64,000 nucleotides of DNA from Clostridia bacterium (GTDB lineage: Bacteria; Bacillota; Clostridia; Lachnospirales; Lachnospiraceae). Shown piece after piece: positions 37,537-46,686 of this stretch. A program made the position numbers and the translations under genes. Positions within the stretch are counted from its first letter, which is position 1. Each line of letters opens with the position of its first letter. The stretch is from NCBI GenBank assembly GCA_910575725.1, contig CAJTFE010000013.1, forward strand, positions 45,304 through 109,303. The letters run 5' to 3'. Below the pieces are notes generated by a model, which was not told where the DNA came from, searched no databases, and saw only the letters and a program-made list of their open reading frames with translations.

Positions 37537-38922
37537 ATGTCGATAGAATATTTAGGATTGAGCGAGATTAACGGCCCTCTGATTGCACTGGAGGGCGTAC
37601 AGGACGCCTCCTATGAAGAGATCGTGGAAGTTACCATTGACGGTAAGAAAAAGGAATTGGGCCGTATTATCGAGTGCTATGAGGACAAGGCTGTAATCCA
37701 GGTGTTCGGCGGAACGGACAATATGTCCCTTCGGAATACCCATACCAAGCTGACAGGCCATCCCATGGAGATAGCCCTGTCCCCGGAGATTCTTGGGCGT
37801 ACCTTCAACGGAATCGGCCAGCCCATTGACGGTCTGGGCGAGGTGGAATCCGATATCCACCGGAATGTAAACGGCCAGCCCTTGAATCCTGTTATGCGCG
37901 AATATCCCCGGAACTACATCCGGACAGGTTTTTCTGCCATTGACGGACTGACTACGCTGATCCGCGGACAAAAGCTTCCCATTTTCTCGGGAAACGGCCT
38001 GCCCCACGATCAGCTTGCGGCGCAGCTTGTGCGCCAGGCTTCCTTGGGAGAGGATTCCGAGGAGGAATTCGCCATTGTCTTTGCGGCTATGGGCGTGAAG
38101 CACGACGTAGCTGAATTTTTCCGCCGCGCCTTTGAGGAAAGCGGCGTGTCCGAACATGTGACCATGTTCCTGAATCTGGCAAATGATCCGGTGGTGGAGC
38201 GTTTGATTACGCCCAGAGTGGCGCTGACGGCGGCAGAGTACCTGGCCTTTGAGTGCAATATGCACATCCTGGTTATTCTGACGGATATGACTTCCTTTGC
38301 GGAGGCTATGCGTGAGGTTTCTTCCTCCAAGGGCGAAATCCCCTCCCGAAAGGGCTATCCCGGGTATCTGTACAGTGAACTGGCTACGATTTATGAGCGT
38401 GCCGGAATCGTACAGGGCATCAACGGCTCTGTGACCCAGATTCCGATTCTGACCATGCCCAATGACGATATTACCCATCCCATTCCGGACTTGACCGGCT
38501 ATATTACGGAGGGGCAGATTGTACTGGACCGCGTGCTCAACGGACAGGGCATCTATCCGCCCATCAGCGTGCTTCCCTCTCTGTCCCGTCTGATGAAGGA
38601 CGGTATCGGCGAGGGCTACACAAGGGGCGATCACCAGGCATTGTCCAATCAGCTTTTTTCCTCCTATGCGAAGGTGGGAGACGCAAGAGCGCTGGCTTCT
38701 GTTATCGGTGAAGATGAGCTTTCGCCGATCGATAAGAAATATCTCATCTTTGGAAAGGCTTTTGAGGAGCGCTTTGTGGGCCAGGGTTCTGATGACAACA
38801 GAACCATCCAGGAGACCCTGGACATCGGCTGGGAGCTTCTTGGAATGCTTCCCAGGGAGGAGCTTGACAGAATTGATACGAAGATACTGGATCAGTATTA
38901 TAAGCCCCAGGAAGAAGAGTAA
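37537..38922 (+). CDS. ntpB: V-type ATPase subunit B
   Basis: 461 residues, non-catalytic nucleotide-binding partner of A. The P-loop position is degenerate ([14 protein letters not shown]), as normal for B subunits. The ATP synthase alpha/beta signature region appears as [21 protein letters not shown] 37537 follows AGGGGGTG; the GTG at 37528 is a less likely start. It lies 12 nt after ntpA. Confidence 0.97.
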   Translation: MSIEYLGLSEINGPLIALEGVQDASYEEIVEVTIDGKKKELGRIIECYEDKAVIQVFGGTDNMSLRNTHTKLTGHPMEIALSPEILGRTFNGIGQPIDGLGEVESDIHRNVNGQPLNPVMREYPRNYIRTGFSAIDGLTTLIRGQKLPIFSGNGLPHDQLAAQLVRQASLGEDSEEEFAIVFAAMGVKHDVAEFFRRAFEESGVSEHVTMFLNLANDPVVERLITPRVALTAAEYLAFECNMHILVILTDMTSFAEAMREVSSSKGEIPSRKGYPGYLYSELATIYERAGIVQGINGSVTQIPILTMPNDDITHPIPDLTGYITEGQIVLDRVLNGQGIYPPISVLPSLSRLMKDGIGEGYTRGDHQALSNQLFSSYAKVGDARALASVIGEDELSPIDKKYLIFGKAFEERFVGQGSDDNRTIQETLDIGWELLGMLPREELDRIDTKILDQYYKPQEEE

Positions 38923-38959
38923 GCAGGCTGCCGCACAGCGGCTTTAAATAGGAGGATAA

Positions 38960-39577
38960 ATGGATAACCAATCATTTCCTACAAAGGGCAATTTAATATT
39001 GGCAAAAAATTCACTGGTGCTGGCTCGTCAGGGTTATGAGCTGATGGATAAAAAGCGGAATATTCTCATACGGGAATTGATGGGTTTGGTGGAGCAGGCA
39101 AGGGATATCCAGAAGGAGATCCGCACCACCTTTCAGATGGCTTATGAGGCGCTCCAGAAGGCAAACATGGAACTGGGCGTGAACTTCGTGTCTGACGTTG
39201 CACGGAATGTGCCTGTTGAGGATACCATTGAGGTGAAGCTTCGAAGCATCATGGGAACGGAGATTCCTCTGGTGCGCTACGACGCTGCTACCAGGACTCC
39301 GGCCTACGCCTTCTACAGTACCAGGGAATCCCTGGATATTGCTCGTGTATCCTTTGAAAAGGTAAAGGATCTGACGGTGAAGCTCTCCATGGTGGAGAAT
39401 TCCGCCTATCTTTTGGCAGCCAATATTAAGAAGGCTCAAAAGAGGGCCAACGCCTTACAGAATATCACCATCCCAAGATATGAAACGCTGGTGAAGGATA
39501 TTGCGAATGCTCTGGAGGAGAAGGAGCGTGAGGAATTTACCAGGCTTAAAGTGATTAAGAGAATGCATACAGGGTGA
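38960..39577 (+). CDS. ntpD: V-type ATPase subunit D
   Basis: 205 residues, a long antiparallel coiled coil forming the rotor axle. Recognised by PTKGNLILAKNSLVLARQGYE near the N-terminus (given in part: PTKGNLILAKNSLVLA) and LLAANIKKAQKRANALQN in the C-terminal half. Last gene of the operon, followed by a terminator. Confidence 0.94.
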   Translation: MDNQSFPTKGNLILAKNSLVLARQGYELMDKKRNILIRELMGLVEQARDIQKEIRTTFQMAYEALQKANMELGVNFVSDVARNVPVEDTIEVKLRSIMGTEIPLVRYDAATRTPAYAFYSTRESLDIARVSFEKVKDLTVKLSMVENSAYLLAANIKKAQKRANALQNITIPRYETLVKDIANALEEKEREEFTRLKVIKRMHTG

Positions 39578-39609
39578 GCGCTGCAGGCTTTTTGAAAAAG
39601 AATGAGAGA

Positions 39610-39646
39610 CAGTCGGGAAATTTCCCGGCTGTTTTGTGTATTTTTT
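39610..39646 (+). terminator. Terminator of the V-ATPase operon
   Basis: CAGTCGGGAAA (39610-39620) pairs with TTTCCCGGCTG (39621-39631) with one wobble and no separate loop, followed by TTTTGTGTATTTTTT. Confidence 0.8.
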
Positions 39647-39669
39647 CAAAAGGTATTATTTACCTGTGC

Positions 39670-39698
39670 TTGCCAGACAGAAAAAGATCCGCTATAAT
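39670..39698 (+). promoter_or_regulatory. Promoter for the DUF212-citrate synthase pair
   Basis: TTGCCA (39670-39675), 17-nt spacer, TATAAT (39693-39698), about 40 nt before the next start codon. Confidence 0.8.
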
Positions 39699-39738
39699 GG
39701 ACAAAGATGTTTTTGGATTAGGAAGGAATACATAACAG

Positions 39739-40188
39739 ATGAGCAGCTTTGAAGTACTAATTGGAAATACTCTTTTGATAAGCGCAGTTACCGGCTGGTT
39801 TGTGGCCCAGGTGTTAAAGACCTTGATCCACGCCTGGGTGAACAAGGGCTTTGACCCGGAGCGTCTGATAGGCTCCGGTGGAATGCCGAGCTCACATGCA
39901 TCTACCGTCTGTGCCCTGGCTGTTTCCGCAGGAAGGGAATACGGAACCGGCTCCCCCATCTTTGCGGTGACGGCTATTCTGGCGATTATTGTCATGCACG
40001 ACGCCATGGGCGTGCGTCTTGAGACAGGAAAGCAGGCAAAGCTGCTGAACCAGATTTTGGACAGCTTTAAGACCTTGGAGGGAAAAAAGCTGACAGAAGA
40101 GAAGCTGAAAGAATTTGTAGGCCACACGCCTCTGCAGGTACTTATGGGCGCTGTCCTTGGAATTTTAATCGGCTTTGCGTTTGGATAG
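39739..40188 (+). CDS. Divergent PAP2 family membrane protein (DUF212)
   Basis: 149 residues with about three membrane segments. The DUF212 core GSGGMPSSHASTVCAL resembles the SxxH phosphatase motif of PAP2 enzymes, followed by MHDAMGVRLETGKQA. A lipid-phosphate phosphatase role is plausible but unproven. It is 18 nt before the citrate synthase gene, probably co-transcribed. Confidence 0.88.
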   Translation: MSSFEVLIGNTLLISAVTGWFVAQVLKTLIHAWVNKGFDPERLIGSGGMPSSHASTVCALAVSAGREYGTGSPIFAVTAILAIIVMHDAMGVRLETGKQAKLLNQILDSFKTLEGKKLTEEKLKEFVGHTPLQVLMGAVLGILIGFAFG

Positions 40189-40206
40189 GGAGAATAGGAG
40201 GATGTT

Positions 40207-41568
40207 ATGAAAAAAGAAGAGGTACATATGGATAAGAGACTGGAAAAGCTGGTGGAATACAGTATGCGTTCCGGTCAGATCGACGGCAAGCTTTATGAGG
40301 AGTACGATGTAAAGAGAGGCCTTAGAGATTCCTCGGGAAAAGGTGTTCTCACGGGACTGACGGAGATTTCGGATGTGGTTTCCTTTGGCTATGTGGACGG
40401 CGAAAAGATACCCATTGACGGCGAGCTTTATTTTCAGGGAGTCAATGTACAGGATCTGGTAAAAGGCTTTTCTGACCGCCGCTTTGCCTTTGAGGAGGCT
40501 ACCTATCTTTTGCTTTTTGGCAAGCTCCCCACAAAGGAGCAGCTGGATGAATTTATTACGATTCTGGGAGAATTCCGGAGCCTGCCGGATACCTTTGTCC
40601 GGGATGTGGTGATGAAGGCTCCCAGCTCCAATATGATGAATACCCTGCAGAAATGTGTGCTGACCCTCTATTCCTACGACGAGAATCCAGAGGATATTTC
40701 CATTGCAAATGTGCTGCAGCAGTCTTTGAAGCTGATAGCCCAATTCCCCTTGTTCTGTGTCTATGGTTATCACGCTTACCGCCATTACCACCTGGACAAG
40801 AGCCTGATTATCCGCAATCCCAAACCGGAGCTCTCCACGGCGGAAAATATTCTGCGTCTTCTTAGAAAGGACGGCGCCTATACGGAGCTGGAAGCAAAGG
40901 TACTTGATGTGGCTCTGGTGCTTCATGCAGAGCATGGCGGCGGAAACAACTCTACTTTTACCACCCATGTAGTATCTTCCACCGGAACGGATACATATTC
41001 TGCTGTGGCGGCATCCTTAGGATCCTTGAAGGGGCCAAAGCACGGCGGCGCCAACTTGAAGGTTCAGGAAATGTTCCGGGATATCAAAGAGCATGTAACC
41101 AACTGGAAGGATGAGGAGGCCCTTCGCTCTTATCTGGTGCGCATTTTGCTAAGAGAGGCATTTGATAAGGCTGGGCTTATCTATGGAATCGGTCATGCAG
41201 TATATACGGAGTCGGATCCCAGGGCAGTTATTTTAAAGGAATATGCAAGAAAGCTTTCGGTTGAAAAGGGACTGACACAGGAGTTTGAGCTTTATGAGCG
41301 TGTGGAGCGCATCGGAGGGGAGTGTCTGATGTCGGGGCGGAAGCTTTTAAAGCCTGTCTGCGCCAATGTGGACTTCTACAGCGGCTTTGTCTACAGTATG
41401 CTGGGGCTTCCGGCAGAGCTGTTTACTCCTATTTTTGCCATTTCCCGTATCTCGGGCTGGAGCGCCCACCGCATTGAGGAGCTGGCAAATGCAGGCAAGA
41501 TTGTCCGTCCGGCTTACAAGTATGTGGGGCATCATGTGGATTATGAGGAGCTGGAGGAGCGGAAGTAG
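40207..41568 (+). CDS. Citrate/2-methylcitrate synthase
   Basis: 453 residues. It condenses acetyl-CoA with oxaloacetate to citrate. The family signature GIGHAVYTESDPR is present, and the catalytic His residues fall in AEHGGGNN and GPKHGGAN. The N-terminus is longer than in type I enzymes, as usual for clostridial members of this group. RBS AGGAGG at 40197-40202. No aconitase or isocitrate dehydrogenase gene is near, so an incomplete cycle feeding 2-oxoglutarate for glutamate is likely. Confidence 0.93.
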   Translation: MKKEEVHMDKRLEKLVEYSMRSGQIDGKLYEEYDVKRGLRDSSGKGVLTGLTEISDVVSFGYVDGEKIPIDGELYFQGVNVQDLVKGFSDRRFAFEEATYLLLFGKLPTKEQLDEFITILGEFRSLPDTFVRDVVMKAPSSNMMNTLQKCVLTLYSYDENPEDISIANVLQQSLKLIAQFPLFCVYGYHAYRHYHLDKSLIIRNPKPELSTAENILRLLRKDGAYTELEAKVLDVALVLHAEHGGGNNSTFTTHVVSSTGTDTYSAVAASLGSLKGPKHGGANLKVQEMFRDIKEHVTNWKDEEALRSYLVRILLREAFDKAGLIYGIGHAVYTESDPRAVILKEYARKLSVEKGLTQEFELYERVERIGGECLMSGRKLLKPVCANVDFYSGFVYSMLGLPAELFTPIFAISRISGWSAHRIEELANAGKIVRPAYKYVGHHVDYEELEERK

Positions 41569-41577
41569 AGAATTGGG

Positions 41578-41634
41578 TACCTTATTGGACGAAGTCCACC
41601 CATCCCGAAGGGATATGCATTAATGGGGTATACC
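41578..41634 (+). repeat. Covarying micro-hairpin repeat, copy 1
   Basis: About 57 bp containing two tiny stems, TGGAC-GAA-GTCCA and ATCCC-GAA-GGGAT, then ATTAATGGGGTA. The same layout occurs inverted at 46721-46773, with stems CGGAC/GTCCG and GCCCC/GGGGC, so base pairs are exchanged in a compensated way. It lies just after citrate synthase. Confidence 0.8.
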
Positions 41635-41674
41635 ATACAGGAATCAAAGTGTTTCCATAAAAATGACATATTTT

Positions 41675-41720
41675 CCCCTTCTATTACATTACTAATAGTA
41701 ATCGCAATTAATAGAAGGGG
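41675..41720 (+). promoter_or_regulatory. Hairpin sequestering the dacA ribosome binding site
   Basis: CCCCTTCTATTA (41675-41686) pairs perfectly with TAATAGAAGGGG (41709-41720). An inner stem ATTACT/AGTAAT (41688-41693, 41697-41702) makes a stacked structure. The 3' arm contains the AGAAGGGG Shine-Dalgarno sequence, 6 nt from ATG 41727. Folding would hide the RBS, so a translational switch is possible. Confidence 0.75.
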
Positions 41721-41726
41721 AATTTT

Positions 41727-43232
41727 ATGAAGAAGATTTGTATCTTCCTGCTTGTGTTCTGTCTTAGCTTCCAGCCGCCGGCGCTGTTTGTGCAGGCATC
41801 GGGAGGGGAGACGGAGGAGGGAAGCCAGGCTCAGAGCAATACGCCGCCAGACGCAGCACAGGAGCAGCATAACAGCACGCCATCCTCTGAAACACAGGAA
41901 CAAAGCAGCGCAGGTGCGCCGGCAGCCAAAACAAAAGGCCAGGAGGAAAAGACAGAGGAAATGGCTGCAGAGGGCCGGAATGCAGACCAGGAGCTTCCAG
42001 AAAAAGCGGCTCCGGGAGAAAAACTGCCGGGAAAAGAAGTGGAGGAATCCATATTAGGCAAAATAGCCCAGTCCGGGCAGACGTCTGGGGAAACACTTGG
42101 AGAGACGGCTCAAGAAAATCCGGGGGACGAGGCAGCGCCGACTGCCGGGGACAGCATTGGAATCAGCGCACCCTCCGCCGTTCTTATGGAGGCTTCCACG
42201 GGCACTGTAGTGTTGGAGAAAAATGCCCATGAAAAGCTTCCTCCGGCCAGTGTAACCAAGATTATGACTCTCCTTTTGATATTTGATGCCATTTCCCAGG
42301 GAAAGATTAGATTGGAGGATACGGTGACTACTTCGGCTTATGCAGCATCCATGGGAGGTTCCCAGGTGTTTTTGGAGGAAGGGGAAACCCAGAGTGTGGA
42401 TACGATGATTAAATGTATTTCTGTGGCTTCGGCAAATGATGCTTCTGTAGCCATGGCAGAGTACGTCGCCGGAACCGAGGAGCTCTTTGTAGAAATGATG
42501 AACAACCGCGCGGCAGAGCTTGGCATGAAGGACACCCATTTTGTCAACTGCTGCGGACTGGACGTAGACGGCCATGTAACCACAGCCTACGACATTGCCT
42601 TAATGTCACGGGAGCTGATTACCAAATATCCCCAGATACATAATTACTCTACAGTCTGGATGGAAAATATCACCCATACCACCAAACGGGGAACGGAAGA
42701 GTTTGGACTGACCAATACCAACAAGCTTATCCGTCAGTACCCCTACGCTACAGGCTTGAAAACAGGGTCTACCAGTCTGGCAAAATACTGTGTATCCGCT
42801 ACGGCGGAGAAAGATGGGATCGAGATGATTGCAGTCGTTATGGCAGCGCCTGATCCCAAAGGACGGTTTGCAGACGCCACGGCTCTTTTGAATTACGGTT
42901 ATGCCAAATGCAGTCTCTACCAGGATTTGGAGGAGCAGCCGGATGTGATAGTTCCCATCCGTTTCGGCGTGAAGGAGGAGGTAAAGGGGACTTACGACGG
43001 GACATTTGCCTATTTAAGCACGACAGGGGAGGATTTGACTGCCATTGAAAAAAAATGGCTCTGCGTCAAAGAACTGACGGCCCCTGTGGAGGAAGGGCAG
43101 GAGATTGGGAAGCTTACTTATATGCTGGGGGATAAGGAGCTTGGGAGCATATCCATTGTGGCTTCCGAGGCAGTGGAGAAAGCTGGGTATAGCGAGTATC
43201 TGAAGCGGACTTTTGACTATATGCTTCTGTAA
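41727..43232 (+). CDS. D-alanyl-D-alanine carboxypeptidase (S11, DacA-like)
   Basis: 501 residues. A signal peptide (1-25) is followed by a ~120-residue Glu/Gln/Ala/Pro-rich linker that is unusually long for the family. The S11 domain has all three motifs: SVTK at 175-178, SAN at 235-237 and KTG at 345-347. A C-terminal beta-rich PBP5_C domain ends in an amphipathic helix that could anchor it to the membrane. It trims the terminal D-Ala of pentapeptides. Closest Bacillota relatives are DacA/DacF types. Confidence 0.94.
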   Translation: MKKICIFLLVFCLSFQPPALFVQASGGETEEGSQAQSNTPPDAAQEQHNSTPSSETQEQSSAGAPAAKTKGQEEKTEEMAAEGRNADQELPEKAAPGEKLPGKEVEESILGKIAQSGQTSGETLGETAQENPGDEAAPTAGDSIGISAPSAVLMEASTGTVVLEKNAHEKLPPASVTKIMTLLLIFDAISQGKIRLEDTVTTSAYAASMGGSQVFLEEGETQSVDTMIKCISVASANDASVAMAEYVAGTEELFVEMMNNRAAELGMKDTHFVNCCGLDVDGHVTTAYDIALMSRELITKYPQIHNYSTVWMENITHTTKRGTEEFGLTNTNKLIRQYPYATGLKTGSTSLAKYCVSATAEKDGIEMIAVVMAAPDPKGRFADATALLNYGYAKCSLYQDLEEQPDVIVPIRFGVKEEVKGTYDGTFAYLSTTGEDLTAIEKKWLCVKELTAPVEEGQEIGKLTYMLGDKELGSISIVASEAVEKAGYSEYLKRTFDYMLL

Positions 43233-43330
43233 AAGAGGCGCGTCCTCTTTGCTCACAGACGGCTTATCTTGTAAATATCTGAATAAAGCAGCTGGTATAG
43301 GCAGGCATATAAAAGAATTCATTTAAATAA

Positions 43331-43372
43331 AACGCTCAGATGCACTATGACAATACATCTGAGCGTTGTTTT
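43331..43372 (+). terminator. Intrinsic terminator after dacA
   Basis: AACGCTCAGATG (43331-43342) pairs perfectly with CATCTGAGCGTT (43356-43367), followed by GTTTT. A second AT-rich palindrome with a T-run follows at about 43377-43404. Confidence 0.85.
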
Positions 43373-43476
43373 CCGTAAAAACACATATTAATGCGTGTTT
43401 TTTGGCGGGGATAATGTACATAAATTATTTCTACGTGATTTGTGTATAGTATCGATATTTTTCTATAGGGGGCACA

Positions 43477-43746
43477 TTGACACCCGGGAAGGGCAGAATT
43501 TACTTTAGTAGATTTCTGAAGTCGGATAATTTGATTTTTTCTGTGCTTGCACATCATAAAACGGATGCAATTTTCTGCATTTTCAATACAGATCACTATG
43601 ATGACAAGGATGTGATTCTCACGAACCATTTAGACAGCTATGACCGTCTGATTGCTTTTGGAGAGAATCATGCCTTATTTCCAGACAGTCTTTTTTGTAT
43701 TCAAAAAGAGGCAATTTCCCTCAAAATTTCCATAATTCAAAAATAA
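43477..43746 (+). CDS. Possible small hypothetical protein
   Basis: 89-codon frame starting at TTG 43477 with AGGGGG at 43467-43472. No family recognised and no membrane segment. Coding evidence is weak: it lies in AT-rich DNA between terminators and the sigma-factor gene, and part of it is also open on the other strand. Listed only because nothing else explains the 660-bp stretch 43233-43896. Confidence 0.25.
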   Translation: MTPGKGRIYFSRFLKSDNLIFSVLAHHKTDAIFCIFNTDHYDDKDVILTNHLDSYDRLIAFGENHALFPDSLFCIQKEAISLKISIIQK

Positions 43747-43896
43747 AAAAGAAAAATCATCCAAACTGTAAGATTTCCCATTTCCCAAACGAAGTATAAA
43801 GTGAAAGGGTCAAAAAACAGACACTTTTCCAACCGGGAAGCGCCGCGGCCGGGCGCTGTGTAAGCTTACGAAATTTTGTTCTGAGGTAACTGCATT

Positions 43897-44454
43897 ATGA
43901 AAGCAAATGAAAATAATTTCATAGATTTGATCAAAAAGCAAAAAGAGGAAGGAATTCTCTATGTCATAGAGACTTATGGGAGGCTGCTGCATTCCATCGT
44001 GCAGAAGCGGCTCTATGCCGCTCCCGATCGGATAGAGGAATGCATGAACGACATTTTCCTGGGGATCTGGCGGAATATCCACAGCTTTGACGAGACAAAG
44101 GGAAGCTTCGAGGGCTGGGCGGCCGGAGTGGCGCGCCTGGAAGCCATTGACACTCTGCGGAAGCTTCAAAGGGAGCTTCAGACAGTTCCCATTGAAGACA
44201 TGGAGATCCCACAGGAAGATCCTTCCTTCCTTAAGCTGGCTGAGCAGGAGCTTTCAAAGGAAACAGAGGAGATTTTAGGATGTCTGAAACCCAAAGACCA
44301 GGAACTGTTCCGGCGGATTTTCTTGAACGAGGAGGAGCCGGAGGAGGCAGGGGAAGCGCTGGGAATCAGCAGAGACAACGTATATGTGCGGATATTCCGG
44401 GGAAAACAGAAGATTCGCAGCAAATTTGGAGAAAGGAAGAGGGCAAGGGTATGA
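43897..44454 (+). CDS. ECF-like sigma-70 family RNA polymerase sigma factor
   Basis: 185 residues. Region 2 spans about residues 20-90 (IEECMNDIFLGIWRNIHSFD and the GSFEGWAAGVARLEAID DNA-melting part). Region 4 is a C-terminal helix-turn-helix (EAGEALGISRDNVYVRIFRGKQKIR, in parts EAGEALGISRDN and VYVRIFRGKQ). The gene ends in an ATGA overlap with the next gene, a typical sigma/anti-sigma coupling. A GC-rich stem (43839-43857) precedes the start. Target promoters unknown. Confidence 0.87.
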   Translation: MKANENNFIDLIKKQKEEGILYVIETYGRLLHSIVQKRLYAAPDRIEECMNDIFLGIWRNIHSFDETKGSFEGWAAGVARLEAIDTLRKLQRELQTVPIEDMEIPQEDPSFLKLAEQELSKETEEILGCLKPKDQELFRRIFLNEEEPEEAGEALGISRDNVYVRIFRGKQKIRSKFGERKRARV

Positions 44455-45500
44455 ACAGAGAGTCCTATCAATTGGCAAATGAAATAAGGACAGAGCTTGG
44501 AGCGCATGGGGACTGCCTGGCTGACTGCCCCAGTGATGTAGAAATGAAAAGATATGAAAATAATGTATTGAAGGAAATCCGAAAAGAAAAGCAGACAAAA
44601 AAGAAAGCCTTTCGCAGGGCAGCCGCGGCAGCCTGTGCTGCGCTGATGCTGACGGCAGGAAGCGCAGTCTTCGGGGACGAGGTGCATGCGGCAATCAAAC
44701 AGATTGGATGGAGCATCGGAAGCGCCCTTGGAATCTCGGGCGATCTGTCAGAATACAAGGAGGTGGTCAATATTCCCGTGGCAGACAAGGGATATGTGAT
44801 TACCCTTCAGGAAGCAGTCGTTTCCGATGAGAAGCTGGTGATCAATTACACCCTTCAGCGAGAGGACGGTCAGCCTATGGAAGAGTACCTGACTCCGGAC
44901 GGAACGTTATATATCAACGGAAAGCATTTCACAGGCGGATCCGGAGGAAGCGCAGGCTTTCTGGATGAGGAGCAGAAGGTTCTGGGGGCAGTTGCAGACT
45001 ATCATCTGACTGGCACGGATGTTGACTTTTCCCAGGAAAATGAATACCGGATCGTATTTAAGCAGCTTGGTTTCCAGGACGGCATAAAGGGGAAATGGGA
45101 GTTCGCTTTCCGGGCGGACGGGGCGGATCTGATTGCGGACACAAAGCGGACGGCCATCGAAAAAGAATTCGAGCTTCCGGACGGCGTCAAGGTAACTTTA
45201 AAGGAGCTGGCCTCCAATGACCTGGAGCAGAGAATTTCCTATGATATTTCCGGAGCTACCAATTATATTCTGATGATAAAGGCAGTGGATGAGTGCGGAA
45301 ACCAGGTGGAATTCGGCGTGCGCTCCCAGAATCAGAAGTCAGGTTATATGCAGAACGAGGAAGTCATTGATGACGGCAGGCTGAGCGCGGAGGCAAAGAG
45401 CGTGACTATGACCTTGTATGCTGTGAAGCTCCCGGAGAGCGACGGCCGGATCAGCGATGATTATGTACAGGTTGGGGAGGCTTTTGAACTGAAATTATAA
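44451..45500 (+). CDS. DUF4179-like membrane protein, putative anti-sigma factor
   Basis: About 349 residues: a cytoplasmic N-terminus (1-50), one membrane segment (about 52-72), and a beta-rich outside region. This matches DUF4179-type proteins that follow ECF-like sigma genes in Clostridia and are thought to hold the sigma factor at the membrane. ATG 44451 overlaps the sigma stop codon (ATGA). The longer open frame from 44280 runs antisense-free through the sigma gene and is rejected. The signal it senses is unknown. Confidence 0.75.
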   Translation: MNRESYQLANEIRTELGAHGDCLADCPSDVEMKRYENNVLKEIRKEKQTKKKAFRRAAAAACAALMLTAGSAVFGDEVHAAIKQIGWSIGSALGISGDLSEYKEVVNIPVADKGYVITLQEAVVSDEKLVINYTLQREDGQPMEEYLTPDGTLYINGKHFTGGSGGSAGFLDEEQKVLGAVADYHLTGTDVDFSQENEYRIVFKQLGFQDGIKGKWEFAFRADGADLIADTKRTAIEKEFELPDGVKVTLKELASNDLEQRISYDISGATNYILMIKAVDECGNQVEFGVRSQNQKSGYMQNEEVIDDGRLSAEAKSVTMTLYAVKLPESDGRISDDYVQVGEAFELKL

Positions 45501-45635
45501 CAAATGCAGAGGCAGTTATTGACGCAAAGCTGTAACAGAGGGAAACAGGCGGCAGCTTCAAGAGGACTTTTCCGGGAATAGCGGTTCGGCAGTCCGGCGC
45601 ATAAGCTAATAGAAAAAGCAAGGAGCTGCATTGCT

Positions 45636-46568
45636 ATGAATCGTGTGCGGGAGCTGGTGGGAGTTCCGGAGGTTTACCGTATGGGGTACAACGGGGAGGG
45701 CATCGGAGTTGCGGTCTTGGATTCCGGAATGGATCCACAGCATCCGGATTTGAAGGGGAAAATGGTTTATAACTATAACTATATTGGGCGAAATCAGAAT
45801 GGGTCCGATGACTGCGGTCATGGGACCCACATCTGTGGAATTATAGGAGGGACGGGAACGGCGTCAGACGGAAGGTATCAAGGGATTGCACCAGGATGCC
45901 ATTTCGTAGCTCTAAAGGTATTGGACAGAATGGGAAACGGCAACAGCAAGGCCGTGGTGGAAGCCCTGCACTGGCTGATTGAACATGGGAGGGAGTACGA
46001 TGTGCGGATTATCAACATTTCTATGGGAAGCACGGCGCCTAGGTATTCGGAAAAATCGGGGCTTTTGGAAGCTGTGGAGGAAGCCTGGGACGCAGGTTTT
46101 ATTGTCTGCGCCGCCGCCGGGAATCAGGGGCCGGAACGGTCTACCATCACGGTTCCAGGCACCAGCCCTAAGGTAATCACAGTGGGAAGCTCTGATGACA
46201 ACCAGGTGGTCAGGGTAATGGGAAAGCGCAGAGCCAATTATTCAGGGAGAGGGCCGACGGCTGCCTGTGTCTGCAAGCCGGACGTTGTGGCGCCGGGGGC
46301 CTATATTATTTCCTGTAATGCAGGATGGAGAAAGCCGGGAGCAGCCGCTTACACTGCCAAATCAGGAACCTCCATGGCAACGCCTGTGGTGGCCGGAGGG
46401 CTTGCGCTTTTGCTTTCCGGGAGAAGAGAGCTTACCAACAAGGAAGTGAAGATGCTTTTGTCCGTCTCCTGTAAAGATCTAGGACTTCCCCGGAATCAGC
46501 AGGGATGGGGAATGCTGTGCCTGCCAAAGCTCTTTGGCGGAACAGTCTGCAGCTGTTTGAAAGAATGA
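45636..46568 (+). CDS. S8 family serine protease (intracellular subtilisin-like)
   Basis: 310 residues without signal peptide. The complete catalytic triad is visible: Asp29 (VLDSG), His62 (GHGTH) and Ser246 (GTSMATP), with the oxyanion Asn163 in AGNQG. The lack of a prodomain and export signal suggests an intracellular subtilisin. RBS AAGGAG. It follows the sigma/DUF4179 pair by 135 nt and ends before a strong hairpin at 46581-46610. Confidence 0.92.
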   Translation: MNRVRELVGVPEVYRMGYNGEGIGVAVLDSGMDPQHPDLKGKMVYNYNYIGRNQNGSDDCGHGTHICGIIGGTGTASDGRYQGIAPGCHFVALKVLDRMGNGNSKAVVEALHWLIEHGREYDVRIINISMGSTAPRYSEKSGLLEAVEEAWDAGFIVCAAAGNQGPERSTITVPGTSPKVITVGSSDDNQVVRVMGKRRANYSGRGPTAACVCKPDVVAPGAYIISCNAGWRKPGAAAYTAKSGTSMATPVVAGGLALLLSGRRELTNKEVKMLLSVSCKDLGLPRNQQGWGMLCLPKLFGGTVCSCLKE

Positions 46569-46580
46569 CTATATAGGATA

Positions 46581-46610
46581 TGGCCGTTGCCTGACAGGGC
46601 AATGGCCATA
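46581..46610 (+). terminator. Hairpin after the first subtilase gene
   Basis: ATGGCCGTTGCC (46581-46592) pairs with GGCAATGGCCAT (46599-46610) with one wobble. No T-run follows, so it may be a barrier or weak terminator. Confidence 0.55.
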
Positions 46611-46631
46611 ATGATCTTAAGAATTATTTTC

Positions 46632-46660
46632 TTGACGCAAATACCTTACAGATGTAGTAT
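46632..46660 (+). promoter_or_regulatory. Promoter for the lipoprotein gene
   Basis: TTGACG (46632-46637), 17-nt spacer, TAGTAT (46655-46660). The predicted 5' leader of about 140 nt contains the micro-hairpin repeat of the next entry. Confidence 0.65.
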
Positions 46661-46686
46661 TTTATACCATAGGGTTCCATTCATGT

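Noticed and set aside
44280..44450. Longer start for the DUF4179-type protein
   Set aside because: The region codes for sigma region 4 in another frame; ATG 44451 has the typical ATGA coupling.
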